Source: Pseudomonas sp. URMO17WK12:I2
Lineage (GTDB): Bacteria > Pseudomonadota > Gammaproteobacteria > Pseudomonadales > Pseudomonadaceae
Direction: 5' to 3'
Assembly: GCF_003253735.1 (NCBI RefSeq)
Contig: NZ_QKYW01000013.1
Location: 1 to 64,000 of the forward strand
Length of the DNA stretch: 64,000 nt
Each line of letters begins with the position of its first letter. The first letter of the stretch is position 1. Positions 40,272 through 49,895 of the stretch are shown here, piece after piece. The position numbers and the translations under genes were made by a program. Below the pieces are notes generated by a model. It ran no database searches. It was not told the origin of the DNA and was given only the letters and a program-made list of their open reading frames with translations.

Positions 40272-41468
40272 TCAGCTGTTGGGCAGCAGGCGGCAGGTCA
40301 GGCTCTTGATGTAGCGGGTCTCGGCGATGGCCGGGTGCACCGGATGATCGGGGCCCTGGGCGCCGCGTTCGAGCAGCTGGATATTGCGGTCCAGGTGGCG
40401 GGCGCTGGTGAGCAGAATGTTCTGCAGGTTGTCTTCCTCCAGGTGCATGGAGCAGCTGGCGCTGACCAGGATGCCGTCCTTGTTGAGCAGGCGCATGGCG
40501 GTTTCGTTGAGACGGCGATAGGCCGCTTCGCCGTTCTTGATGTCCTTCTTGCGCTTGATGAAGGCGGGTGGGTCGGCGATCACCACGTCGAAGCGTTCTT
40601 CGGCGGATTTCAGTTCGCGCAGGGCGGCGAACACGTCGCCTTCCACGCAGGTGACCTTCTCGGCGAAGCCGTTGAGCGTGGCGTTGCGCTCCACGCCATC
40701 GAGAGCGAAGGCCGAGGCGTCCACGCAGAACACTTCGCTGGCGCCGAAGGCCGCAGCCTGCACGCCCCAGCCGCCGATGTAGCTGAACAGGTCGAGCACA
40801 CGCTTGCCCTTGACGTAGGGCGCGAGGCGCGCGCGGTTCATGCGGTGGTCATAGAACCAGCCGGTCTTCTGCCCTTCGATCACCGGCGCCTCGAACTTCA
40901 CGCCGTTCTCTTCCAGCGCAACCCACTCCGGCACCACGCCAAAGGCGGTATCCACGTAACGCTCGAGGCCTTCGGCATCGCGCGCTGCGGAATCGTTCTT
41001 GAGCAGAATGCCGCTGGGCTTGATCACCTGGATCAACGCTGCCAGCACGTCTTCCTTGTGGCGCTCCATGGTCGCCGAGGCCAGCTGTACCACCAGAATG
41101 TCGAAGAAGCGGTCGACCACCAGGCCCGGCAGCAGGTCGGAGTCGCCGTACACCAGGCGATAGCAGGGCTGGTCGAACAGGCGCTCGCGCAGGCTCAGCG
41201 CCACGTTGAGGCGATGCACCAGCAGGGACTTGTCCAGCACATGCTTGACGTCGCGCGACAGCAGACGCGCGCAGATCAGGTTGTTGGGGCTCAGGGCGAC
41301 GATGCCCAGCGGCTTGCCGCCAGCCGCTTCGAGAATCGCCTGGTCACCGGCCTCGAAGGCGTTGAGCGGCGTGACGGCCACATCGATCTCGTTACTGTAG
41401 ACCCACAGGTGGCCGGCGCGCAGGCGTCGGTCGGCGTTGGCTTTCAGGCGCAGGCTGGGCAGGGACAT
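40272..41468 (-). CDS. rlmI: 23S rRNA (cytosine-C5)-methyltransferase RlmI
   Basis: The 398-residue protein has an N-terminal PUA domain (about 1-90, LRAGHLWVYSNEID) and a C-terminal SAM-dependent methyltransferase domain with VLDLFSYIGGWGVQAAAFGA, VIADPPAFIKRKKD and SASCSMHLEEDN. RlmI methylates C1962 of 23S rRNA in E. coli. Full length. It lies between the chemotaxis region and a PfpI-type gene and ends at the stem-loop 40238-40262. Confidence 0.93.
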   Translation of the reverse strand: MSLPSLRLKANADRRLRAGHLWVYSNEIDVAVTPLNAFEAGDQAILEAAGGKPLGIVALSPNNLICARLLSRDVKHVLDKSLLVHRLNVALSLRERLFDQPCYRLVYGDSDLLPGLVVDRFFDILVVQLASATMERHKEDVLAALIQVIKPSGILLKNDSAARDAEGLERYVDTAFGVVPEWVALEENGVKFEAPVIEGQKTGWFYDHRMNRARLAPYVKGKRVLDLFSYIGGWGVQAAAFGASEVFCVDASAFALDGVERNATLNGFAEKVTCVEGDVFAALRELKSAEERFDVVIADPPAFIKRKKDIKNGEAAYRRLNETAMRLLNKDGILVSASCSMHLEEDNLQNILLTSARHLDRNIQLLERGAQGPDHPVHPAIAETRYIKSLTCRLLPNS

Positions 41469-41583
41469 GGTGGGCTCCGTCGCAAAAAACGCGCATTCTA
41501 AACGAGGAGCCCGGCAGCTGCTTGCCGCAGTTGCAAATGCGTGGGCGTACGGCGTTGGCTGACCGTGGCGCCCACGCCGTGGC

Positions 41584-42123
41584 TCAGGCGGCGAGCGCGG
41601 CGATCAGCTTGTCGTTGAAGGCCGGCAGGTCATCCGGGGTGCGGCTGCTGATCAGCTTGCCGTCGACCACCACTTCCTGGTCCACCCAGGTGGCACCGGC
41701 GTTCTTCAGGTCGTCGGTCAGCGATGGGTAGCTGGTCAGGGTCTTGCCCTTGAGCAGATCAGCCGTGGCGAGAATCCAGGCGCCGTGGCAGATCACGGCA
41801 ATCGGCTTGTTGGCCTTGGCAGCATCCTTGACCAGCTCCACGGCCATTTCATCGAGGCGGATGGTGTCCGCGTTGACCACGCCACCGGGCAGCACGATGG
41901 CATCGTAGTCGTCGATCCTGGCTGTATCGAAGGTCTTGTCGACGGTGAAGGTGTCAGCCGGGGTGGTGTGGTTCCAGCCGGTGACCTTGCCGGATTTGCT
42001 GGACAGGATCTCAGCGCTGGCGCCGAGTGCTTCGAGCGCCTGCTTGGGGCCGGTCAGCTCGACCTGCTCGAAACCGTCGGTAACCAGCAGAGCGACACGC
42101 TTGCCTGTGAGGGACTTGCTCAT
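41584..42123 (-). CDS. pfpI: DJ-1/PfpI-family protein
   Basis: The 179-residue protein belongs to the PfpI group of type 1 glutamine amidotransferase-like proteins. The nucleophile elbow AVICHGAWILATA carries the conserved Cys-His, and KVTGWNHTTPADTFTVD and VLPGGVVNAD are typical. The members act as deglycases or proteases against damaged proteins; the activity here is untested. Start 42123 follows GAGG; 42132 is an alternative. Confidence 0.9.
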   Translation of the reverse strand: MSKSLTGKRVALLVTDGFEQVELTGPKQALEALGASAEILSSKSGKVTGWNHTTPADTFTVDKTFDTARIDDYDAIVLPGGVVNADTIRLDEMAVELVKDAAKANKPIAVICHGAWILATADLLKGKTLTSYPSLTDDLKNAGATWVDQEVVVDGKLISSRTPDDLPAFNDKLIAALAA

Positions 42124-42289
42124 CGGAAACACCTCTATGAATAAGCTGAGTGAGCATTATTCGGGGCCTGTGACACAGCGAAGTTCAGGCCAGGCGACGA
42201 CCTGCAGATTTGTTCTGTAACCGTCGGGCGCAATGTCATCACGCACAGGGTAGACTGCATCCTCCATCACCTTTTGCCTCGTCGCCCCC

Positions 42290-43156
42290 ATGGAAAAAGA
42301 ACTCTCCGCTGAGCAGATCCAGGCGTTTCTGCAAGGCATCAGCGTGCCGCCGCAACCGCAGATCATGGTGGATCTGCAGTTCGAGCAGTACATGCCCAAT
42401 CCGGATCTGAAGGCCATCGCGCGGCTGATCAGCCAGGACCCGGGGCTGTCCGGCGCCTTGCTGAAAATCGTCAACTCACCGTATTTCGGCCTGGCCAATC
42501 GCATCGGCTCGATCCAGCGGGCGGTCAACCTGCTTGGCAGCCGCTCGGTGATCAACATGGTCAACGCCCTGTCGATCCGCGGCGAGATGAGCGACGAAAC
42601 CATCGTGACCCTCAACCGTTTCTGGGACACCGCCCAGGACGTGGCCATGACCAGCCTGACCCTGGCCAAGCGCATCGGCTACGAGTCCGTGGATGAGGCC
42701 TACACCCTGGGCCTGTTCCACAATTGCGGCATCCCGCTGATGCTCAAGCGCTTTCCCGATTACATGACGGTGCTCGAAGAGTCCTACGCCAACGCCAGCG
42801 GCGAGCAGCGCGTCGTCGATACCGAGAACCGCCTGCTCAATACCAACCATGCGGTGGTCGGTTACTACACAGCCAAATCGTGGAACCTGCCTCTTCATCT
42901 GTGTGATGCCATCGCCAATCATCACAACGCCCTGGCCATCTTCGCCGAAGACAACGACCGTGATGCACAGCTGAAAAACCTGTTGGCGATCCTCAAGATG
43001 GCCGAGCACATCTGCCGCTGTTATCAGGTACTGGGCAACCAGAGTGAAGATCACGAGTGGCAGAGCATCGAGCCGCTAATCCTCGATTATGTCGGCCTCT
43101 CGGGTTATGACTTCGAGAGCCTGCGCGAGAGCATTCGCGACCTCGGCGCCGCCTGA
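42290..43156 (+). CDS. HDOD-domain protein
   Basis: The 288-residue protein has an HDOD fold (LPPQPQIMVDLQ-like opening, here VPPQPQIMVDLQFEQYM, then LARLISQDPGLSGALLKIVNSPYFGL, here IARLISQDPGLSG). HDOD proteins are related to HD hydrolases but usually lack the catalytic HD pair and act in regulation. It stands alone on the plus strand. No partner domain. Confidence 0.88.
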   Translation: MEKELSAEQIQAFLQGISVPPQPQIMVDLQFEQYMPNPDLKAIARLISQDPGLSGALLKIVNSPYFGLANRIGSIQRAVNLLGSRSVINMVNALSIRGEMSDETIVTLNRFWDTAQDVAMTSLTLAKRIGYESVDEAYTLGLFHNCGIPLMLKRFPDYMTVLEESYANASGEQRVVDTENRLLNTNHAVVGYYTAKSWNLPLHLCDAIANHHNALAIFAEDNDRDAQLKNLLAILKMAEHICRCYQVLGNQSEDHEWQSIEPLILDYVGLSGYDFESLRESIRDLGAA

Positions 43157-43185
43157 TCCGCCCCGTTCAAGGTTGACGCCACAAC

Positions 43186-43211
43186 GAGGCAGCCCCTAGG
43201 GTGGCTGCCTC
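43186..43211 (+). terminator. Stem-loop between HDOD gene and mutM
   Basis: GAGGCAGCC (43186-43194) and GGCTGCCTC (43203-43211) form a perfect 9-bp stem with an 8-nt loop, 29 bp past the HDOD stop. Confidence 0.6.
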
Positions 43212-43234
43212 GCCAGCCTGCTGAAGTAGCCGCC

Positions 43235-44047
43235 ATGCCTGAATTACCAGAAGTCGAAACCACCCGCCGTGGTATCGCGCCTCACCTCATTGGTCAGCGC
43301 GTCAGCCGGGTGATCGTCCGTGAGCGGCGTTTGCGTTGGCCGATTCCCGAGGATCTGGATGTGCGGCTGTCCGGGCAGCGTATCGAAGCGGTCGAGCGGC
43401 GCGCCAAATACCTGTTGATCAAGGCCGAGGTCGGCACGCTGATCAGTCACCTGGGCATGTCCGGCAACCTGCGCCTGGTCGAGGCCGGGCTGCCGGCAGC
43501 CAAGCACGAGCATGTGGATATCGAGCTGGAGTCGGGGCTGGCGCTGCGCTACACCGACCCGCGGCGCTTCGGCGCCATGCTCTGGAGCGAGTTGCCGCTG
43601 GAGCATGAGCTGCTGGTGCGCCTGGGACCCGAGCCGCTGACCGAGCTGTTCGATGGCGAGCGCCTGTATCAGCTGTCGCGCGGCAAGGCGGTGGCGGTCA
43701 AGCCGTTCATCATGGACAACGCCGTGGTGGTCGGCGTGGGCAACATCTACGCGACCGAGGCACTGTTCGCCGCCGGTATCGACCCGCGCCGCGCCGCCGG
43801 TACGGTGTCGCGGGCGCGCTACGTGCGTCTGGCCCAGGAGATCAAGCGGGTATTGGCCCATGCCATCGAGCGTGGCGGCACTACGTTGCGCGATTTCATC
43901 GGCGGCGACGGCCAGCCCGGCTATTTTCAGCAGGAGCTGTTCGCCTATGGCCGTGGCGGCCAGTTCTGCAAGGTCTGTGGCAGTACTCTGCGTGAAGTGA
44001 AGTTGGGCCAACGGGCCAGCGTGTATTGTCCGAAATGTCAGCGATAA
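43235..44047 (+). CDS. mutM: Formamidopyrimidine-DNA glycosylase
   Basis: The 270-residue repair enzyme excises 8-oxoguanine. Pro2 is the catalytic nucleophile (PELPEVET), E3 and the K in KRAKYLL-type region are seen, and the C-terminal zinc finger has CKVCG and CPKCQ. Full length. Confidence 0.97.
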   Translation: MPELPEVETTRRGIAPHLIGQRVSRVIVRERRLRWPIPEDLDVRLSGQRIEAVERRAKYLLIKAEVGTLISHLGMSGNLRLVEAGLPAAKHEHVDIELESGLALRYTDPRRFGAMLWSELPLEHELLVRLGPEPLTELFDGERLYQLSRGKAVAVKPFIMDNAVVVGVGNIYATEALFAAGIDPRRAAGTVSRARYVRLAQEIKRVLAHAIERGGTTLRDFIGGDGQPGYFQQELFAYGRGGQFCKVCGSTLREVKLGQRASVYCPKCQR

Positions 44048-44163
44048 GCCGTTTCATCCGAAAACGTGACCACTTGTTCAGCGATTGACGGCCATCACGC
44101 GACAATCGCCAGCGCGCTGTTATAGTTAGCGGCATCGCCCGTATACCTCTGAAGGATCGCCCC

Positions 44164-44505
44164 ATGAAACTGTTTCGCTCTTGCGCTGCTGTTCTGGCGC
44201 TGACTGCTGCCTCGCTGGCGCTGACCGCCAATGCGCAAGAAGTGCAGCAGAACGCCAGCGGTGACCCGCTCTATACCGTCCAGGCCCCGGATGGCTTTGC
44301 CATGATCGGCGACCTGCTGATCGCCCGCCCGCTGCTGATCGGCGCCACCGCCATCGGCGCGGCGGCTTTCGTCGTCGCCCTGCCGTTCTCGGCAATGGGT
44401 GGCGGCATCGGCGCCACCGGCCGTGCACTGGTGGTCGAGCCTGGCAAGGCGGCTTTCGTCCGTTGCCTGGGTTGCACCGGCGACGGCTACAACCAGCGCC
44501 AGTGA
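44164..44505 (+). CDS. Small secreted/membrane protein with C-terminal CxxC
   Basis: The 113-residue protein has a signal peptide (ends ANA near residue 24), a central hydrophobic segment (about 58-85, AMIGDLLIARPLLIGATAIGAAAFVVALPF) and a C-terminal CLGC motif in VRCLGCTGDGYNQ. It is not a family I recognise. The gene follows mutM by 116 bp and ends at a strong terminator. Confidence 0.78.
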   Translation: MKLFRSCAAVLALTAASLALTANAQEVQQNASGDPLYTVQAPDGFAMIGDLLIARPLLIGATAIGAAAFVVALPFSAMGGGIGATGRALVVEPGKAAFVRCLGCTGDGYNQRQ

Positions 44506-44523
44506 TCCCTCGTTTCGCCCAAT

Positions 44524-44550
44524 AAAAAGCCCCTCATCGAGGGGCTTTTT
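44524..44550. terminator. Strong bidirectional terminator
   Basis: AAAAAGCCCCTC pairs with GAGGGGCTTTTT across a short loop, with A and T runs on either side. It serves the plus-strand small gene and the minus-strand ggt gene. Confidence 0.93.
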
Positions 44551-44564
44551 ATTGCCTGTCGGTT

Positions 44565-46265
44565 TTAGCGCGTGAGCTGTACCGCGCTGTTTCCGATACC
44601 GCGCGGATCGCTGGCCGCTTCGACCTGGCCGCTCACCTTGTTCCAGCGCAGCACCTGCCCGTTGCCGTATTCGCGTTCCACGTTCTTGAGCGCATAGCCT
44701 CGCGCCTGCAGCTCGGCGACCTGGGCGGCGCTGAAGGCCTGCGGCTCGTGCTCGATGACATCCGGCAGGTACTGGTGATGGTAGCGCGACACCGCAGGCC
44801 AGCTGGCGATGGGCCGACCGTCCAGGTACTGCAGGATCGACAGCAGCACCATGCTCGGGATGCGGCTGCCGCCAGGGGTACCGAAGCTGGTGAATTCGCT
44901 CGGGCTGTCGATGAAGGTCGGGCTCATGCTCGACAGCGGGCGTTTGCCGGCGGCGATGGCGTTGGCCTGGCTGCCGGAGAGGCCATAGGCGTTGGCACCT
45001 GTCAGGTCGGCGGCGAAATCGTCCATCTCGTCGTTGAGCACCACACCGGTACCCGGCACCGTGAAGGCGGCGCCGAACGGCAGGTTGATCGACAGCGTGG
45101 CACTTACCGCGTTGCCATCGGCGTCGAGTACCGTGAAGTGAGTGGTGTGATCGCCCTCCTTCCAGGGCTCGGCCGGACGCAGTTCGCTGCTCGGCGTGGC
45201 GCGCTGCGGGTCGATGCTGGCGCTCAGGCTTTTCAGGTAATCCGGATTGAGCAGGCGAGCAGCCGGATTCTCGACGAAGTCCGGATCACCCAACTGGCCA
45301 CGATCGCGATAGGCCCGGCGCAGGGTTTCCACCACCAGATGGGTGCGCTGCACCGGGTCGGCCTCGCGCCAGGGCAGCTGCTGCAGCATCAACAGGCTCT
45401 GGGCCAGGGCCACGCCACCGGCCGAAGGCGGCGGTGCGCTGATCAGCTCGCGGCCTTCGGCCAGCGGTACGCGAATCGGTTGGCGCGTTACGGTGCTGTA
45501 GTCAGCCAGATCCTGCAGTGTCCAGATGCCGCCAGCGGCACGCACGCCGGCGACCAGGCGCTCTGCTAAAGGGCCGGCATAGAAGCCGTCACGACCGTGA
45601 TTGGCCAGCTTCAGCAGGGTATCGGCCAGCTCCGGCTGGCGCAGCAGCGTGCCTTCTTCTGGCACCGCGCCATCAACGAGAAACAGCCGCGCGGTTTCCG
45701 CGTCGTCGCGCATCGCGGTCAGGCGCATTGAAGCGCGATCGCGGTAGACACGGTCGACCGGGAAACCTTCACGGGCCAGGCGGATGGCCGGCGCCAGGCT
45801 GTCGCGCAGGGGCAGGCGACCGTGCTGCTCGGCCAATTCGACCAGCGCGGCGGGCAGGCCTGGGATGGCAGCAGCGAGTGCGCCATCGCGGGACAACGCC
45901 GGCTGCACCTGGCCGTTGCGGCGATAGAGATCGGCGTGGGCGGCGCCCGGCGCACGTTCGCGGGCGTCGAGAAAATCGTAGCGGGCGTCGGCGCTGCGCA
46001 GCAGGAAGAAACCGCCGCCACCCAGGCCGGAGCCGTAGGGCTCGACCACGGCCAATGCGGCGCTGATGGCCACGGCAGCGTCGAAGGCATTACCGCCCAG
46101 CGCCAGGGTTTCCTTGCCAGCGACCGTGGCAGCCGGGTGAGCGCTGGCGATGGCGCTGCTGCCGGGGCGTTCGACGGCCTGCAGGCCGAGGCTGAGCAGC
46201 AGAAGCAGCGCGCCGGACAGGGCGCGCAGGGAATACAAGCCGCGAAGAGGGCGGCGCACTATCAC
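44565..46265 (-). CDS. ggt: Gamma-glutamyltransferase
   Basis: The 566-residue enzyme is exported (signal peptide, about 1-30) and self-processes to two subunits before the catalytic threonine in DHTTHFTVLDADGNAVS. It hydrolyses or transfers the gamma-glutamyl group of glutathione. PGGSRIP near the small-subunit C-terminal third fits the family. It overlaps the ferredoxin gene upstream by 4 nt. Confidence 0.94.
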   Translation of the reverse strand: MIVRRPLRGLYSLRALSGALLLLLSLGLQAVERPGSSAIASAHPAATVAGKETLALGGNAFDAAVAISAALAVVEPYGSGLGGGGFFLLRSADARYDFLDARERAPGAAHADLYRRNGQVQPALSRDGALAAAIPGLPAALVELAEQHGRLPLRDSLAPAIRLAREGFPVDRVYRDRASMRLTAMRDDAETARLFLVDGAVPEEGTLLRQPELADTLLKLANHGRDGFYAGPLAERLVAGVRAAGGIWTLQDLADYSTVTRQPIRVPLAEGRELISAPPPSAGGVALAQSLLMLQQLPWREADPVQRTHLVVETLRRAYRDRGQLGDPDFVENPAARLLNPDYLKSLSASIDPQRATPSSELRPAEPWKEGDHTTHFTVLDADGNAVSATLSINLPFGAAFTVPGTGVVLNDEMDDFAADLTGANAYGLSGSQANAIAAGKRPLSSMSPTFIDSPSEFTSFGTPGGSRIPSMVLLSILQYLDGRPIASWPAVSRYHHQYLPDVIEHEPQAFSAAQVAELQARGYALKNVEREYGNGQVLRWNKVSGQVEAASDPRGIGNSAVQLTR

Positions 46266-46513
46266 GCCTTGCCGGTCAGCACTTTGTACTTGGCCAGCAA
46301 CTGCTCCTTGCTCTCGACGTTGTTCTCGTCGAGGGGGATGCAGTCAACCGGGCAGACCTGCTGGCACTGTGGTTCGTCGTAGTGGCCCACGCATTCGGTA
46401 CACAGGTTGGGATCGATCACGTAGATCTCCTCACCCTGGGAAATCGCCGCGTTCGGGCACTCTGGTTCGCAGACGTCGCAGTTGATGCAATCGTCGGTAA
46501 TGATCAGGGACAT
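46262..46513 (-). CDS. fdx: 2[4Fe-4S] ferredoxin (YfhL/Fdx type)
   Basis: The 83-residue protein has two Fe-S motifs: CINCDVCEPECPN and the second cluster set CTECVGHYDEPQCQQVCPVDC, with a longer insertion between Cys ligands typical of the Alvin/YfhL type. Electron partner not known. ATG at 46513 used; 46522 would add three residues. It overlaps ggt by 4 nt. Confidence 0.93.
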   Translation of the reverse strand: MSLIITDDCINCDVCEPECPNAAISQGEEIYVIDPNLCTECVGHYDEPQCQQVCPVDCIPLDENNVESKEQLLAKYKVLTGKA

Positions 46514-46641
46514 GAAAGGCAAGCTCCTGCCGGGCCATCGGCCGCGACACAGTCGAACGTATGGCCGCGATTGTGCCGCATTGTCGCTGCCAGCGCACGC
46601 CCGGGCGCCGTATGGCGCTCAAGCATGCAAACGTTGCCGGG

Positions 46642-47124
46642 TCAGCGCGCCTTGAAGCGCTCGGTCAGTGCGTCGGCCACGGCCGGGTGCACGAACTTGC
46701 TGATATCGCCGCCCAGGTTGGCGATTTCCCGTACCAGGGTCGAGGAAATGAACGAGTACTTTTCCGACGGGGTGAGGAACAGGCTTTCCAGCTCCGGCGC
46801 TAGTTGACGGTTCATGTTGGCCAGCTGGAATTCGTACTCGAAATCCGAGACGGCGCGCAGGCCGCGCAGCAGCACGTTGGCGCCCTGTTCCTTGGCGAAC
46901 GAGGCGAGCAGCGTGGAAAAGCCGATCACTTCGACGTTAGGCAGGTGCTTGGTGACTTCCCGAGCCAGCTCCACGCGTTGCTCGAGGGAGAACAGCGGGT
47001 TCTTCTTCGGACTGGCGGCGACCGCGATGACCACGCTGTCGAACAGGCGCGCGGCGCGCTCGACCAGATCGCCATGCCCCTTGGTAATGGGGTCGAAGGT
47101 GCCTGGGTATAACACTCGATTCAT
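46642..47124 (-). CDS. coaD: Phosphopantetheine adenylyltransferase
   Basis: The 160-residue enzyme makes dephospho-CoA from 4'-phosphopantetheine and ATP. It has the nucleotidyl-transferase signature GTFDPITKGHGDL (TKGH in place of the usual TxGH), the RGLRAVSDFEYEFQLANMN loop and the ISSTLVREIA motif. Located next to the ferredoxin gene in this order in pseudomonads as I recall. Confidence 0.96.
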   Translation of the reverse strand: MNRVLYPGTFDPITKGHGDLVERAARLFDSVVIAVAASPKKNPLFSLEQRVELAREVTKHLPNVEVIGFSTLLASFAKEQGANVLLRGLRAVSDFEYEFQLANMNRQLAPELESLFLTPSEKYSFISSTLVREIANLGGDISKFVHPAVADALTERFKAR

Positions 47125-47236
47125 CGTGACGTCCTGGCAGGCGCGTTAGGGAGTCGGATGGTAGCGCAGCACGCCGGGGTGGGCCAAGTCGACGGTCCGT
47201 TCGGGAGTCGGATGTGGGCGTTAATCGCGCCGCCGC

Positions 47237-48658
47237 TCAACGGATGAACAGCTTGTAGACCAGTTTCTGCAGCGCCTTGCCATAAGGGGGATAAATCAGC
47301 CGGGCAGGGTTGAAGCGCTGCTTGATCAGTACCCCCTTGGCCTTGCTGAAGGTGAGAAAACCCTCGTGGCCGTGGTAATGGCCCATGCCCGAGGCGCCAA
47401 CGCCGCCGAAGGGCATGTCGTCCTGCGCCACGTGCATCAGCGTGTCGTTCAGGCATACGCCACCGGAGTGACTGTGGTGCAGCACATGCTGCTGCTCGCT
47501 GCGGTCGTAGCCGAAATAGTAGAGGGCCAGCGGCCGTGGCCGAGCGGCGATATAAGCCAGGGCGTCGCTCAGTCGCTCATAGGGAACGACAGGTAGCAGG
47601 GGCCCGAAGATCTCATCCTGCATGACGCGCATGCTGTCATCGACATTCAGCAGCAGGGTCTGCGACATACGCCGCTCAGCACCTGCGGTGGTCAGGGCAA
47701 TGACTGTCGCGCCCTTGTCACGGGCATCGTCCAGGTAATCACTCAGGCGCTGGTGCTGGCGAGTGTTGATGATGCTGGTGTAGTCCGGATTGCCGTCGAC
47801 CTGTGGGTAGAGGCGTTGCACCGCCTGGCGATAAGCCTCCACGAACCCCTCCACCCGATCATGGGGGACCAGAACGTAGTCGGGTGCCACGCAGGTTTGC
47901 CCGGCATTCAGGGTCTTGCCGAAGGCAATACGCTCGGCTGCATGGTTCAGCGGCACATCGGCCGACACGATCGCGGGGGATTTACCGCCCAATTCCAGCG
48001 TCACCGGCGTGAGGTTCTCCGCCGCCGCGCGCATCACGTGGCGGCCGATGCTGGTGGCACCGGTGAACAGCAAATGGTCGAAAGGCAGCTTCGCGAAGGC
48101 CATGCCCACCTCGGCTTCGCCCTGTACCACGCTGACCCACTCTGCCGGGAATACCGTTGCCAGCAGCGCCTGGAGACGTTGCGATGTCCGGGGCGTGGCT
48201 TCGCTGAGCTTGAGCATCACCCGGTTGCCGGCTGCCAGTGCGCCGACAAGGGGGGCAATGGCCAGAAACAGCGGGTAGTTCCACGGCACGATGATGCCGA
48301 CCACGCCGAGCGGCTGGTAGATCACCCGGGCCGAAGCCGGCATGAACGGCAGGCCGACATGCCGCCGCGACGGTTTCATCCAGCGGCGCAGGTATTTGCG
48401 TGTATAGCGGATGCCCTGCACGGTGGGCAGCATCTCCGCGAGCAGGGTTTCGTCGGCGCTGCGGTTGCCGAAATCCTCGCTGATGCAGCGGATCAGCTCG
48501 TCCTGCTCGCTGAGTAGGGCGGCCTTGAGGCTGTCGAGCCAGGCGATGCGCTGCTCGGCCGACGGCATCGGGTTGGCCATGAAGGCCTCGCGCTGGGCAT
48601 GGAAACACTGTTTCAGTGCTGTGATGGCCTGCTCGTGCGGGCCTGGAGGGGTGAGCAT
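47237..48658 (-). CDS. calB: Coniferyl aldehyde dehydrogenase
   Basis: The 473-residue aldehyde dehydrogenase has E in LELGGKSPAIV and the nucleophilic Cys in LNAGQTCVAPDYVL. The start at 48658 follows AAGGA; a GTG at 48673 would add five residues. The C-terminus with hydrophobic residues (LIYPPYGKALQKLVYKLFIR) resembles membrane-associated long-chain or coniferyl-type dehydrogenases. It oxidises coniferyl or related aldehydes; the substrate is not proven. Confidence 0.88.
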   Translation of the reverse strand: MLTPPGPHEQAITALKQCFHAQREAFMANPMPSAEQRIAWLDSLKAALLSEQDELIRCISEDFGNRSADETLLAEMLPTVQGIRYTRKYLRRWMKPSRRHVGLPFMPASARVIYQPLGVVGIIVPWNYPLFLAIAPLVGALAAGNRVMLKLSEATPRTSQRLQALLATVFPAEWVSVVQGEAEVGMAFAKLPFDHLLFTGATSIGRHVMRAAAENLTPVTLELGGKSPAIVSADVPLNHAAERIAFGKTLNAGQTCVAPDYVLVPHDRVEGFVEAYRQAVQRLYPQVDGNPDYTSIINTRQHQRLSDYLDDARDKGATVIALTTAGAERRMSQTLLLNVDDSMRVMQDEIFGPLLPVVPYERLSDALAYIAARPRPLALYYFGYDRSEQQHVLHHSHSGGVCLNDTLMHVAQDDMPFGGVGASGMGHYHGHEGFLTFSKAKGVLIKQRFNPARLIYPPYGKALQKLVYKLFIR

Positions 48659-48882
48659 GCCGCTGTCCTTCACGAACTCACTGGGAGCTGCTGTATACCG
48701 CGTTCAATCGCGGGTAGCCATGCGGTATTTGTTTTGCCAGGTGAAAGCCGGTGGTTGGTCGTGGAGGTTTGAAGATCCGCTCATGGCGCGCCGGTATCCG
48801 CGCGCAGGTGCAGGCGTCAAACAGGCTACGGCGCAGCCGCTTGGCATCACCGAGGATCAGGCGTGCCGCTGACTGGTCCTGC

Positions 48883-49875
48883 TCAGGTCGCGAGCCCTGC
48901 CAGCCACGCCGGGATACGTCTTTCCAGGTAATAGCCGGGCCGGCGTGGCGAGCCGTCGACGAAGCCGACGTGGCCGCCCTGGGCATGCAGCTCGAAGGTG
49001 ATGCAGGGCGCGAGTTCAGCGGCCTCGGGCAGGCTGTGGGGGTAGACGAACGGGTCGTCGCTGGCCTGGATCATCAGCGTCGGCGTCTGAATGCGACCCA
49101 GGTAATACCGGCTCGACGAGCGGCGATAGTAGTCGTCAGCGTTTTCGAAGCCATGCAGCGGTGCGGTGATGCGGCCGTCGAAATCCCAGAATGTCCGCAT
49201 GCCATCCAGCGGCCCCAGTTTTTCCAGAATGGACAGCCGGTCGGCTTGGCCCTGATGGGCGAACAGGCGCTGCTTGTCCTTCACGTAGGCCACCATGGCG
49301 CGCATGAAGTGCGCCTGGTAGACCCGCGAGAAGCCGACGCCGATGCGGTCTGCACACTGATCCAGGCGAAAGGGCACCGACACCGCAGCGGCGCCTTGCA
49401 GCCCGCTGTCGGCGCCGGTTTCTCCCAGGTACTTAAGCAGCACGTTGCCACCCAGCGAATAGCCCACCGCATAAAGCGGTGCGAGGGGATGCCTGGCCTG
49501 AAGGTGGCGGATGGTTTCGGCGAGGTCTTCGCTGGCGCCGGAGTGGTAGCCGCGCGGTAGCAGGTTGGGCTCACCCGAGCAGCCGCGCCAGTTGAGCGCC
49601 ACGCTGGCCCAGCCCTGGGCAGCCAGTCGGCGTTGCAGGCCGAGCACGTAATGGGAGCTGGAGGAGCCGGTCAGGCCATGCAGCACCAGCACCAGAGGGG
49701 CGTGGGCGTCGTGGGGGCCATGCCAGTCGAGGTCGAGAAAGTCGCCGTCTTCCAGCCACAGGCGCTCGCGCTGGCGCTCGAGCACCGGCGCGCGTCGGCA
49801 CAGCGAGCCCCACAGGGTCTGCAGGTGAGGGCCGGGCAGCCACCAGGCAGCCGTGAAGAGAGACAGGCCGTTCAT
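48883..49875 (-). CDS. YheT-family alpha/beta hydrolase
   Basis: The 330-residue protein carries the YheT pattern: WWLPGPHLQTLWGSL near the N-terminus, VLVLHGLTGSSSSHYV oxyanion region, the nucleophile elbow VGYSLGGNVLLKYLG and HxGF-type end (AQGGHVGFVDG). These enzymes hydrolyse esters; E. coli YheT is uncharacterised in substrate. A GTG at 49890 is a possible alternative start. Adjacent genes on the minus strand form one run from 48883 to 52550. Confidence 0.88.
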   Translation of the reverse strand: MNGLSLFTAAWWLPGPHLQTLWGSLCRRAPVLERQRERLWLEDGDFLDLDWHGPHDAHAPLVLVLHGLTGSSSSHYVLGLQRRLAAQGWASVALNWRGCSGEPNLLPRGYHSGASEDLAETIRHLQARHPLAPLYAVGYSLGGNVLLKYLGETGADSGLQGAAAVSVPFRLDQCADRIGVGFSRVYQAHFMRAMVAYVKDKQRLFAHQGQADRLSILEKLGPLDGMRTFWDFDGRITAPLHGFENADDYYRRSSSRYYLGRIQTPTLMIQASDDPFVYPHSLPEAAELAPCITFELHAQGGHVGFVDGSPRRPGYYLERRIPAWLAGLAT

Positions 49876-49895
49876 CTGTTGGGCCGTCACACTGA

